Source of the DNA: Flavobacterium sp. M31R6
Lineage (GTDB): Bacteria; Bacteroidota; Bacteroidia; Flavobacteriales; Flavobacteriaceae
Direction of reading: 5' to 3'
DNA length: 64,000 nucleotides
NCBI RefSeq assembly: GCF_013284035.1
Contig: NZ_CP054141.1
Coordinates: 3,472,001 to 3,536,000, forward strand
In this document: one piece after another, positions 28,078 through 36,250 of the stretch
Numbering within the stretch: position 1 is the stretch's first letter
Layout: every line of letters begins with the position of its first letter
The notes under the pieces: generated by a model
Told to the model about the DNA's origin: nothing
Seen by the model: the letters and a program-made list of their open reading frames with translations, nothing else
Databases searched by the model: none
Program-made: the position numbers and the translations under genes

Positions 28078-29088
28078 TTAAATCACTTGAAAACCGTGTG
28101 CATACGGATCATCATTTTCGTCTATAATTATGTTGTTATATCCATACACTTTTGCCCAACCTTGAATACTTGGAACAATTGCAGGGATTTCACCAATACT
28201 GGTTTCTTCGACAACGCGTGCAATAAACTTACTGCCAATATAGCTTTCATGGATAAAATCTTCATCCTTTTTTAGTTTGCCTTTGGCATATAATTGTGCA
28301 ATTCTAGCCGAAGTTCCTGTTCCGCAAGGAGAACGATCTATAGCTTTGTCTCCATAAAAAACAGCATTTCGTCCCGATGATTTTGGATCTAATGGTTCAC
28401 CTGTCCACAACATGTGGGTTACATCACGAATGGTATCATTTTCAGGATGAATAAAATAATTAGGGTATTTTTCGTTGATTCTTTTGCGAACTTCTTGACT
28501 AAACTGAATAATTTTGCCAGCCGTAAAATCTTGAATCCCTGAAAAATTTTGCTGCGGATCTACAATTGCATAATAATTTCCACCATAGGCAACATCAAAA
28601 GTAATTTCACCCAATTCTGGGCAGTCAATTGTCAAACCTTCTGCAGCTAGATATGATTTCACATTTGTCAAACGAACCCAATCCACTTTATTTCCTGTTT
28701 GTTGGTACTCTATATTTACCAAACCTGCTGGAGCCTCCATTTTAATTTTTCCAGGAACTTTAGGAGTAATTAATCCTTCTTCTATGGCAATTGTTATGGT
28801 TCCAATAGTTCCGTGACCACACATTGGTAAACAACCTGAAGTTTCTATGAATAAAATTCCAAAATCATTTTCGGGATTGCTTGGTGGATACAAAATACTA
28901 CCGCTCATCATATCGTGACCTCGGGGTTCGAACATTAATCCTTTACGAATCCAATCGAACTCTTTTAAAAAATGTTGTCGTTTTTCACTCATATTTGCAC
29001 CAACTAAATTTGGTCCACCGCCCGCAACTACTCTCACAGGATTTCCGCATGTATGCGCATCTACACAAAAAAAAGTTTTCTTAAACAT
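28078..29088 (-). CDS. 4-hydroxyproline 2-epimerase
   Basis: 336 residues of the proline racemase family with both catalytic cysteines: C90 in 'LPMCGHGTIG' and C255 in 'DRSPCGTGTS'. It interconverts trans-4-hydroxy-L-proline and cis-4-hydroxy-D-proline, the entry step of bacterial 4-hydroxyproline degradation. Its ATG overlaps the stop region of the upstream dehydrogenase gene by 8 bases, suggesting translational coupling. Proline racemase is the alternative, but the next genes encode the rest of the hydroxyproline pathway. Confidence 0.92.
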   Translation of the reverse strand: MFKKTFFCVDAHTCGNPVRVVAGGGPNLVGANMSEKRQHFLKEFDWIRKGLMFEPRGHDMMSGSILYPPSNPENDFGILFIETSGCLPMCGHGTIGTITIAIEEGLITPKVPGKIKMEAPAGLVNIEYQQTGNKVDWVRLTNVKSYLAAEGLTIDCPELGEITFDVAYGGNYYAIVDPQQNFSGIQDFTAGKIIQFSQEVRKRINEKYPNYFIHPENDTIRDVTHMLWTGEPLDPKSSGRNAVFYGDKAIDRSPCGTGTSARIAQLYAKGKLKKDEDFIHESYIGSKFIARVVEETSIGEIPAIVPSIQGWAKVYGYNNIIIDENDDPYAHGFQVI

Positions 29089-30673
29089 AATTTATAGGTG
29101 ATTGAGTTTGGGTATTGTTTATGGTTCTTAAAATTTGCAACGGATTTTCATTTTGTAAAGCCAATGGCAATAAACTATTAGGCCAATTTTGATAACTAAA
29201 AGGACGCACCCAACGGTAAACAGCGTGTGTTCCTACAGCAGTAAATCTCGAATCTGAGGAAGCTGGGTAAGGCCCTCCGTGAATCATTGCTGGACAAACT
29301 TCTACTCCAGTTGGAACTCCATTAAAGATTAAACGCCCTACTCTATTTTGCATTGCTGCAATGATTCCTGTATGTGCATTTAATTCATTTGCTTCTCCAA
29401 TTATAGTTCCTGTTAACTGTCCATCCAATTGATTTACAATTGAAAGTAATTGAGATTCATCATCACATTTTACAATGATTGAAAATGGACCGAAAACTTC
29501 GTGAGATAACATTTTATTCTCTAAAAATGTTTTTCCATCGACAGTCAAAACAATTTGAGCACCATGATTTGGAGCAACTTCTCCTTTATATTCTGCTACT
29601 TTTGAAACGCCTTCTTGAGAAATAACCTTTTGAGCGCCTTCTTGAAAACCCGATTGCATCGTTGGATGCAGCATACAAAAAGGTTCTATTTTCTCAATAG
29701 CAGTAGCTAATTCTTCGGTAAATTTAGTAAGTTCGGCACCTTTTACCGCGATCAATAATCCTGGATTGGTGCAAAACTGACCCGCTCCAAGCGTAATCGA
29801 TCCTGCATAAGCTGTAGCCCATTTTTGACTATTTTCTTTTAAAGCATTAGGCAAAAGCACTACAGGATTTACACTTCCCATTTCGGCAAAAACGGGAATC
29901 GGTTCCGGGCGTTGTGCAGCCAAATCAAATAAAGCTCTACCTCCACGAATACTTCCTGTAAAACCAACAGCTTTAACAAGGGGATGTTTTACCAAACTTG
30001 CTCCAAGAGTTGTTCCTCCACCTACAAGATTCGAAAAAACGCCGTCTGGCATATTTGTTTTTTTGGCAGCTTTAATAACTGCCGAAGCCACCATTTCACC
30101 AGTGCCAATGTGCATGGAATGACTTTTTACAATAACGGGACAACCCGCAGCTAAGGCAGAGGCCGTATCCCCTCCTGCTGTAGAAAATGCAAACGGAAAA
30201 TTACTAGAGCCAAATACAACAACAGGTCCTAAAGGCACTAGCATTTTTCGTAAATCTTCTTTTGGAGCAGGCTGTCTATCTGCAATTGCTGTGTCAATAG
30301 TAGCTTGAACCCAACTTCCTTCAGTTAGCATATCTGCAAACGAACGCAATTGACCAATCATTCTACCTCGCTCACCTTCTGCTCTCCCTTTTGGGAAACC
30401 AGATTCGCTGCAATACTGAACTAATAATTCTTCACCTAAAGCTAAAATTTCGTCTGCAATTGCATTTAAAAAATTCGCTTTTTCCAAACCAGAACATTTT
30501 TTATAAGCAGCAAACGCCTGATTGGCCAAAATAACCGTTTCATCAATTTCTTCTTGAGTTGCTTCTGTAAAAACCCAAGGATTTTCCTTATTCAATTGCG
30601 GATTAAATGTTTTAAACGTTTTCGTTCCGCTTGCTTTAAGTTGACTTCCTATATAATTTCTTCCTGTAATCAT
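29081..30673 (-). CDS. 2,5-dioxovalerate (2-oxoglutarate semialdehyde) dehydrogenase
   Basis: 530 residues, an aldehyde dehydrogenase of the type III 2-oxoglutarate-semialdehyde dehydrogenase group. General base E264 is in 'VFAEMGSVNPV' and nucleophile C301 in 'GAGQFCTNPG'. The 'MGSVNP' and 'QFCTNPGL' motifs are those of the hydroxyproline and sugar-acid enzymes and differ from ordinary succinate-semialdehyde dehydrogenases. It converts 2-oxoglutarate semialdehyde to 2-oxoglutarate, the last step of the 4-hydroxyproline route. It lies 67 bases after the deaminase gene and overlaps the epimerase gene. Confidence 0.92.
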   Translation of the reverse strand: MITGRNYIGSQLKASGTKTFKTFNPQLNKENPWVFTEATQEEIDETVILANQAFAAYKKCSGLEKANFLNAIADEILALGEELLVQYCSESGFPKGRAEGERGRMIGQLRSFADMLTEGSWVQATIDTAIADRQPAPKEDLRKMLVPLGPVVVFGSSNFPFAFSTAGGDTASALAAGCPVIVKSHSMHIGTGEMVASAVIKAAKKTNMPDGVFSNLVGGGTTLGASLVKHPLVKAVGFTGSIRGGRALFDLAAQRPEPIPVFAEMGSVNPVVLLPNALKENSQKWATAYAGSITLGAGQFCTNPGLLIAVKGAELTKFTEELATAIEKIEPFCMLHPTMQSGFQEGAQKVISQEGVSKVAEYKGEVAPNHGAQIVLTVDGKTFLENKMLSHEVFGPFSIIVKCDDESQLLSIVNQLDGQLTGTIIGEANELNAHTGIIAAMQNRVGRLIFNGVPTGVEVCPAMIHGGPYPASSDSRFTAVGTHAVYRWVRPFSYQNWPNSLLPLALQNENPLQILRTINNTQTQSPINYV

Positions 30674-30740
30674 TTATATTGTTTTTATGAATTTAAACTT
30701 TACAAATCAAAACCGTAAAGCCAATCATGTGAATATGCTA

Positions 30741-31655
30741 TTACAAATTTTTGTAATCTGGTAAAGTTGGTCTTGTACGTAAACCTTCAGCAATAACAGC
30801 CAAAACTTTTTCTCTTTCTGCACCACGAAGCGGTAATCTAGGCGCACGTACATATTCTGTACCAATTCCTGTAGCTACTTCTGCCAATTTGATATTTTGA
30901 ACCAAGAATGCATTGATGTCCAATTCTAACAAAGGCAAAAACCATCTGTATATTTTAAGAGCTTCATCGATTCTTCCTGCTTTAGCCAATTTATAAATAG
31001 CCACTGTTTCTCTTGGAAAAGCATCTACTAAACCTGAAACCCATCCATCAGAACCCATCAATAAACTCTCTAATGCCAAAGTATCTACTCCAGATAAAAT
31101 CTTTAAACGATCACCAAAACGATTAATAATCCTTGTTACATTTGATATGTCTCTTGTAGATTCTTTTACCGCTTGAATATTATCGTATTTCAACATTTCT
31201 TCAAACATATCCAATGTAACTTCAATTTTATAATCTACAGGATTATTATATACCATAATAGGCAATGAAGTGTTTTTGGCTACTTCCGTAAAATACACAA
31301 CTGTTTCATAATCTGAAGCATTATAACGCATTGGTGGCAACATCATTAATCCTTTTGCACCGTCTTGTTCGGCTTTATTGGCTGCCAAAATTGCTCCGCG
31401 AGTCGTTTGCTCTGCAATATTCATTATAATAGGAACTTGTCCGTTTACCATCGCAACAGTACCTTTTACAAGTTCTCTTTTTTCTTCTTCCAAAAGTGTA
31501 CTTGCTTCACCAAGTGTTCCTCCTAAAATAATTCCTTCAACTCCTGCTTCTAATTGTGCTTTTACATTTACTTCAAACATTTTGAAGTCTAGTTTATCAT
31601 CTGCAGTAAATTTTGTTGTTACTGCTGGCATTACACCTTTCCATTGAATACTCAT
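30741..31655 (-). CDS. delta1-pyrroline-4-hydroxy-2-carboxylate deaminase (DapA family)
   Basis: 304 residues, a Schiff-base TIM barrel of the dihydrodipicolinate synthase family. Catalytic Tyr136 is in 'IMVYNNPVDY' and Schiff-base Lys164 in 'IQAVKESTRD'. In hydroxyproline operons this family member opens and deaminates delta1-pyrroline-4-hydroxy-2-carboxylate to 2-oxoglutarate semialdehyde. It is the first gene of the operon, with a good promoter box 23 bases upstream. True dihydrodipicolinate synthase is unlikely in this context. Confidence 0.9.
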   Translation of the reverse strand: MSIQWKGVMPAVTTKFTADDKLDFKMFEVNVKAQLEAGVEGIILGGTLGEASTLLEEEKRELVKGTVAMVNGQVPIIMNIAEQTTRGAILAANKAEQDGAKGLMMLPPMRYNASDYETVVYFTEVAKNTSLPIMVYNNPVDYKIEVTLDMFEEMLKYDNIQAVKESTRDISNVTRIINRFGDRLKILSGVDTLALESLLMGSDGWVSGLVDAFPRETVAIYKLAKAGRIDEALKIYRWFLPLLELDINAFLVQNIKLAEVATGIGTEYVRAPRLPLRGAEREKVLAVIAEGLRTRPTLPDYKNL

Positions 31656-31677
31656 AATATCGATTTTAATTATAGTT

Positions 31678-31685
31678 CAAAATTA
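31678..31685 (-). promoter_or_regulatory. Promoter -7 box of the 4-hydroxyproline operon
   Basis: Read on the minus strand this is TAATTTTG, a perfect match to the Bacteroidota -7 consensus TAnnTTTG, 22 bases before the deaminase ATG. A CAA (TTG on the minus strand) at 31710-31712 may be the -33 element, though the spacing is slightly long. Confidence 0.6.
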
Positions 31686-31731
31686 TTTATAATGCAGGAA
31701 GGCTACCGCCAATAAATTACCTCAAAATAAT

Positions 31732-31784
31732 ACTATATTATCCTATATATGGTTATTGATAAAAAAATAGACTAATATATTACC
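31732..31784. promoter_or_regulatory. Two similar AT-rich sites, candidate AraC-regulator operators
   Basis: ACTATATTATCC (31732-31743) and ACTAATATATTACC (31771-31784) form a direct pair 39 bases apart in the region between the operon and its divergent AraC-type gene. A third similar sequence lies at 19800. The function is inferred from position and repetition. Confidence 0.4.
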
Positions 31785-31804
31785 ACTTTTATAGATAAAT
31801 AAAA

Positions 31805-31812
31805 TACATTTG
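31805..31812 (+). promoter_or_regulatory. Promoter -7 box of the AraC-type gene
   Basis: TACATTTG, a perfect TAnnTTTG match, 22 bases before the ATG at 31835. Confidence 0.6.
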
Positions 31813-31834
31813 ATATAAATTAACCTAACCAACC

Positions 31835-32680
31835 ATGAAAGTTTTTCCGTTTAAAATACCCAAATCAGGCGAAGAACCTCTTATTTATCAAGAAGATAGA
31901 GAAGTTGTATTTTATGACAAACTCCATCAACACGAAGAAATTCAAATTAGTTTTATCGAAAAAGGTGAAGGTGCTGTTTTTGCAGGAGATACTATTTCAC
32001 ATTATCAAGAAGGAGATATTTTGGTTATTGGTAGTAATTTACCTCATGTTTTTAGAAGTGATGCTCGTGAAAATGAATCGTCAATCATGTGCACCCTGTT
32101 TTTTACCACTAATTCTTTTGGAAAAGATTTTTTTAATTTAAACACCTTCAAAAATATTCATCCTTTTTTAGAAAACAGTAAAAACGGATTCATCATTCAT
32201 AATCCTCCAAAAAAAATAATCAAATCATTTAAAAAATTAAAAAAAGCGGACAACTTCGAACGCTTTATTCTGTTTTTAGATATCATAAAATGGATTTCGA
32301 ATAATGAAAAAGAGCAACTTTCGAATTATTTATATGATAAAAAAATTACAGATAATGAAGGCAAACGAATGCAGACCGTTTTTGAACATGTTATGACTAA
32401 CTTCCACAAAAACATAACTCTAGACGAGATTGCCTCAATTGCAAATATGACCAAAAATGCTTTTTGCAGGTACTTTAAAGTTAGAACCAACAAGTCTTTT
32501 TTTCAGTTTTTGATAGAGGTAAGAATTGAAAGTGCTTCAAAATTATTGGCCAACAACAATGAACTTTCCGTTTTAGAAATTGCCGAATTATGTGGTTTTA
32601 ACAACATTTCAAACTTCAATAGAAAATTTAAAGAGCTAAAACACAATTCCCCTTTGCAATATAGAAAATTAAATATCTAA
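31835..32680 (+). CDS. Cupin-AraC family transcriptional regulator
   Basis: 281 residues. The N-terminal cupin (about 25-100) has 'LHQHEEIQISFIEKGEGAVF' and 'EGDILVIGSNLPHVF'; the C-terminal pair of HTH motifs starts near 190 with 'ITLDEIASIANMTKNAFCRY', then 'LEIAELCGFNNISNFNRKFK'. Such proteins bind a small ligand in the cupin and activate neighbouring catabolic genes. It is divergent from the hydroxyproline operon, with paired candidate sites between, so it probably senses hydroxyproline or a pathway intermediate. Family certain, ligand inferred. Confidence 0.9.
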   Translation: MKVFPFKIPKSGEEPLIYQEDREVVFYDKLHQHEEIQISFIEKGEGAVFAGDTISHYQEGDILVIGSNLPHVFRSDARENESSIMCTLFFTTNSFGKDFFNLNTFKNIHPFLENSKNGFIIHNPPKKIIKSFKKLKKADNFERFILFLDIIKWISNNEKEQLSNYLYDKKITDNEGKRMQTVFEHVMTNFHKNITLDEIASIANMTKNAFCRYFKVRTNKSFFQFLIEVRIESASKLLANNNELSVLEIAELCGFNNISNFNRKFKELKHNSPLQYRKLNI

Positions 32681-32700
32681 AAGGAATTCCATACTTGTAA

Positions 32701-32880
32701 AAGACTCCAATACGATTTATAGTAGCCCTCCACAATTGGAAATGTGAAAACATCCAAAAAGTTGAATGTATAGTTGCTGAAGGACCTACAGTACTGAAAA
32801 AAGACAGTTTGTATTATTTAATTTATTCAGCAAATGATTTTAGAAATTCACATTATACTGTCGGATATTATGGCTTTTAA
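32701..32880 (+). pseudogene. C-terminal fragment of a GH43-like glycoside hydrolase
   Basis: An open frame ending in TAA at 32878 reads 'VAEGPTVLKKDSLYYLIYSA' and then 'NDFRNSHYTVGYYGF'. This is the GH43 pattern 'EGP.v....YYL.YSa....YaVGya' that carries a catalytic Glu. There is no start codon and the rest of the roughly 350-residue enzyme is absent. It is probably the remains of an arabinanase-like gene. Confidence 0.6.
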
Positions 32881-32907
32881 TTATTCCAAACTATAACCCA
32901 CTTAATT

Positions 32908-33625
32908 CTAATTCTGTAACTTGTCTTTGAGCTCTTCCATATCTTGCTGCATCTTGCTGATAATGACTTCTAAACTGTTGGCATCGAAAACTTCAGGTTT
33001 ATAATTTTCGCGTTCAAGACTTCCGGTATATTCCCATATTTCAGCTATTTCAGAAAATCTAATCTCATAAGGTTTATAAAAATTATTATCCGACTTTAAA
33101 ACCAATACATTTTTTCCGTTTTTATTTAGCCGCTTATATACCATTTCCTGATTCTTGGTAATGATAATATAAGTTTTACCATCCACAACATCTCCAATTT
33201 TTTCAATATACCTTCCAATTATATAAGACTTGTCGTTGTGAGCAGGCATAGAATCTTCATCCACAGGGAAAGTCCTGTACTTTTCATTTTTGTCGAGCCA
33301 AGGGAGATAAATATGTTCAAGCTCTGAAATAAATGTGGAATCAGAATATCCCCCGGCAGCATAACCCGCTTTAGCATTATGGGGTACAATCTCAATATAA
33401 TTATTTTGATTTCGATCTACCATTATCGGCAGTAATATTCTGTTATCGCCAAGCTTTAGCAAATTTTCTATGGGAATACTTTTCAATTCAACAGAAAGAA
33501 ATATATCAATACTAGTATGATAATAACGGGAAATATTCTGTAAAATTTCCAACGGAGGATCCGATTTATTTTCTTCATATTTTGAATATCGGTCGCATGT
33601 AATAGACAAATTATCAGCAACTTGG
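32908..33625 (-). pseudogene. N-terminally truncated S24/LexA-like repressor
   Basis: About 235 residues remain. The frame enters in mid-HTH ('VADNLSITCDRYSKYEENKS') two codons after a stop; the first half of the XRE-type DNA-binding domain and a normal ATG are missing. The C-terminal S24 domain is intact, with Ser in 'PVDEDSMPAHND' and a candidate Lys in 'EMVYKRLNK', followed by a coiled-coil tail. Such proteins repress Y-family polymerase/dnaE2 operons in Bacteroidota. The breakpoint at 33625 joins directly to a dnaE2 fragment on the other strand. A short protein from a TTG start is conceivable but could not bind DNA normally. Confidence 0.75.
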
Positions 33626-33786
33626 TATCAGGAAGATGTAATAAAAATTGCTTTGCATTATGGAGGATTGCCAGCAGCAGATGGCGATATTTTACGTCGG
33701 GCCATGAGTGGCAAAGGGCGGTCAAAAACAGCATTGCAAAAAGTAAAGGACAACTTTTTTGATTCCTGCAAAAAGCAAGGACATCC
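33626..33786 (+). pseudogene. Internal fragment of a DnaE2-like DNA polymerase III alpha subunit
   Basis: The open frame reads 'YQEDVIKIALHYGGLPAADG' and 'DILRRAMSGKGRSKTALQKV', the conserved 'v..ia....g......D.LRRAM' segment of C-family polymerases. It continues to 'FFDSCKKQGHP' and then runs into alkB sequence. Both ends are breakpoints, and about 95 percent of the gene is gone. Confidence 0.75.
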
Positions 33787-34217
33787 ACAGCTCCCCGAAT
33801 GGTTTCTTGGTACGGTGATAGAGACCGAAGCGGAAGGGAACCAAATGCAGACTGGCCTACAGAACTATTATCAATAAAAAAAAGAGTTGAAATTGAAACA
33901 CAAATAAAATTTAATGCAGTATTACTCAATCTTTACAGAAATAGTAAAGACGGCGTAGCTTGACACAGTGACAAAACGCCTAGCACTAATAAAGATATGA
34001 TTATTGCATCGGTAACTTTTGGAGAAACTCGTATGTTTCGCCTGCGACATAAATTTATAAAGCATATTCCGCAAATAGAAATCCCATTACATCACGGGTC
34101 GTTTTATTGATGGCAGGACCAACAAACAGTTACTGGGAACATCAGTTACCAAAAACGGCGAGAGACGTACTTCCTAGAATTAATCTTACTTTCAGACAGA
34201 TTAAGCAAACATCATAA
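33787..34217 (+). pseudogene. Broken alkB-like 2-oxoglutarate dioxygenase gene
   Basis: The frame begins within the protein ('APRMVSWYGDRDRSG', 'FNAVLLNLYRNSKDGVA') and should continue 'WHSD', but the Trp codon is TGA at 33961-33963, destroying the run-up to the Fe-binding HxD motif. After 'IIASVTFGETRMFRLRHK' and 'EIPLHHGSF' a single base is missing near 34106; the next frame continues 'LMAGPTNSYWEHQLPKTARD' and 'INLTFRQI' to a TAA. The N-terminal part is missing, with one nonsense and one frameshift lesion. The intact enzyme would reverse alkylation damage in DNA. Confidence 0.8.
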
Positions 34218-34304
34218 ATATAAAAAACATTCCCAATTTCAAGGTATTCGATAAAATAGTCGTCTATCATATTAATTTTACTTTAATCTTAAAAAATATA
34301 AAAA

Positions 34305-34868
34305 ATGAAAAAGACATATTCACTTGTTATTCACCCTCCCGAGCCTATTCTTGCTTTGGTAAAGTCTATGAAAGAACAATTGGCAGCTGAAGTGGGTTGG
34401 TTCAACAGTAAAAACTCCGTGGGACATATTACCATCTGCGAATTTAAGGCAACCGAAAAGGGAATTGAGAATATCAAAAATCAAATTCTTAAAATATGTG
34501 ATACACTATCCCCTGTTGAAGTGTATCTAAATGAGTTTGGTTCCTTTCCCAAAAACGGTGCTTTTTTCATAGCACCCGACAACGATTCCAAGAAAAGCTT
34601 AAAGAACATCATGAAACGATTTCATAAATCACTACTCATTCCAAATATGCTAAAAAGCGACAATCCACATCTCTCCATTGCCCGAAGATTAAGTTCCGAA
34701 AATCTAATAAAAGCCAATCAATTATTTACCGAAATTGATTTACATTTTGTTTGTGACCGATTGGTTTTGCGCCAATTTGACGAGAAAATAAAACAGTTTT
34801 TTGTAATCGATACTTTCGAATTTAATGACAATCTGCAACCAGAATCAATACAGGGAACACTTTTTTAA
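34305..34868 (+). CDS. 2H phosphoesterase / 2'-5' RNA ligase family protein
   Basis: 187 residues, cytoplasmic. Both catalytic His-x-Ser/Thr motifs of the 2H superfamily are present: 'HITI' (H41, T43) and 'HLSI' (H122, S124), at the usual spacing. Members hydrolyse 2',3'-cyclic phosphates or act in RNA repair; the Bacteroidota group is uncharacterised. It is a single gene following the alkB relic, with no obvious partner. Confidence 0.8.
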   Translation: MKKTYSLVIHPPEPILALVKSMKEQLAAEVGWFNSKNSVGHITICEFKATEKGIENIKNQILKICDTLSPVEVYLNEFGSFPKNGAFFIAPDNDSKKSLKNIMKRFHKSLLIPNMLKSDNPHLSIARRLSSENLIKANQLFTEIDLHFVCDRLVLRQFDEKIKQFFVIDTFEFNDNLQPESIQGTLF

Positions 34869-35012
34869 TAATGCTTCACTAAATAAGACAAAATACATAG
34901 TTGTAATTGATGCCAATTATACCTTTTGATAGAATCAAAAAAAAACGGATAAACAAAAAGTATTAAATTGCAGTTTTATAAAGAATTGCAATTATCCCCA
35001 AATAGCTTATCA

Positions 35013-36203
35013 ATGAAAATTTCAATAAAACATATTTTTATCATCTTCCTCTTGTTTTTTGTATCGTTCGCAAAGGCACAAAAGACAACAATTAATTTTA
35101 TAGAAAATGATTATAAACTGGCGCTTGAACAATCCAAAACATCCAAAAAGCCAATTTTTGTAATGGTTTATGCCACTTGGTGCCCGCATTGCAACAAAAT
35201 GAAAGCTACTGTTTTAAAAGACCCAGCTGTAATTGATTTTTTTAACGCCAACTACATCAATGTAATGATGGATGGGGAATCTCCGACGGGTAAAGATTTT
35301 ATGAAAAAATTTAGGGTAACTTCCTTTCCGACATTTTTATACTTGAACGAAAAGGAAACCCATCTCTATAGTACGGGAGGTGAATTCACGCCGGAAGAAT
35401 TTATTTCGGAATCCAAAAAAGCATTAAATCCAAATACACAATTACCTTATTTAGAAAGCCAATTTAATGACGACATTCGAAATTCAGAAAGTTGTCTGCT
35501 TTATTTAAACGCCCTAAGAAAGAGCATCGACAGAGACAAAACCGATGAAATTGTGGCCAAATATCTATCCACCCAGCCCAAGGACCAACTCTTTACAGCA
35601 ATCAATTGGAAGATTATTGCCTTTGGCGTTAATAAATTGAATACAAAAGAATTTGATTTCGTTTTGGATCACCAAAGCGATTTTGCTAAAGTGGCATCAC
35701 CCAAAAGAGTCGAAGCCAAAATTGTAAGCGTAGTCAACCAATCCTTAAAACACAACATGGAAAGCCTAGATTCAATCGGATATTCCAAGAACAGAATCCT
35801 TGCCAAAAACAGCAATTTAACTAAAGTGGATTCCTTAGTGTTCAAACTCGATCTACAAATGTATGAAGCCTGCAAATGTTGGGATAAATACAAACAAACC
35901 ACATTGGAATCTGTCCAAAAATGGGCTTGGAACGACTACAAAACCATCAACGAAATCACCAAAATTTACATACAGCACATCAATGATAAAGAAGCTTTAC
36001 AATCTGCTGTCACTTGGGCAAAACGGTCTGTCGAATTGAACGATTCCGCCGAGAGTAATTTCTCATTAGCACGATTATACAATAAAACAAAAGATAAAAA
36101 AACAGCCATAACATACGCCCGAAAGACCAAAGCCATTATTGTGGCAATGGGTTGGGACACCAAAGAAATAGACCAATTTTATTTGGATTTAGGGATAAAA
36201 TAA
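35013..36203 (+). CDS. Secreted thioredoxin-fold protein
   Basis: About 396 residues from the ATG at 35013, which starts a signal peptide ending in AKAQ; the frame opens 15 codons earlier at a TTG. Residues about 25-145 form a thioredoxin domain with active site WCPHC (C57, C60) in 'YATWCPHCNKMK' and cis-Pro in 'VTSFPTFLYLN'. The remaining 250 residues are mostly helical with a TPR-like end ('SAESNFSLARLYNKTKDKKT') and have no family I can name. It probably acts as a periplasmic disulfide oxidoreductase. Confidence 0.8.
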   Translation: MKISIKHIFIIFLLFFVSFAKAQKTTINFIENDYKLALEQSKTSKKPIFVMVYATWCPHCNKMKATVLKDPAVIDFFNANYINVMMDGESPTGKDFMKKFRVTSFPTFLYLNEKETHLYSTGGEFTPEEFISESKKALNPNTQLPYLESQFNDDIRNSESCLLYLNALRKSIDRDKTDEIVAKYLSTQPKDQLFTAINWKIIAFGVNKLNTKEFDFVLDHQSDFAKVASPKRVEAKIVSVVNQSLKHNMESLDSIGYSKNRILAKNSNLTKVDSLVFKLDLQMYEACKCWDKYKQTTLESVQKWAWNDYKTINEITKIYIQHINDKEALQSAVTWAKRSVELNDSAESNFSLARLYNKTKDKKTAITYARKTKAIIVAMGWDTKEIDQFYLDLGIK

Positions 36204-36250
36204 ATTCTATCTGTTCTCAATACCAAATTTTTGTCATAAAAAACAAGTCG

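Noticed and set aside
30741..31655. Dihydrodipicolinate synthase of lysine biosynthesis
   Set aside because: The operon context is 4-hydroxyproline degradation, where this family supplies the deaminase.
33653..33877. Plus-strand open frame of 74 residues as a gene
   Set aside because: It is a chance fusion of the dnaE2 fragment with out-of-frame alkB sequence and starts inside the dnaE2 homology.
33483..33929. Minus-strand open frame of 148 residues
   Set aside because: It is antisense to the dnaE2 and alkB fragments, whose plus-strand reading is convincing.
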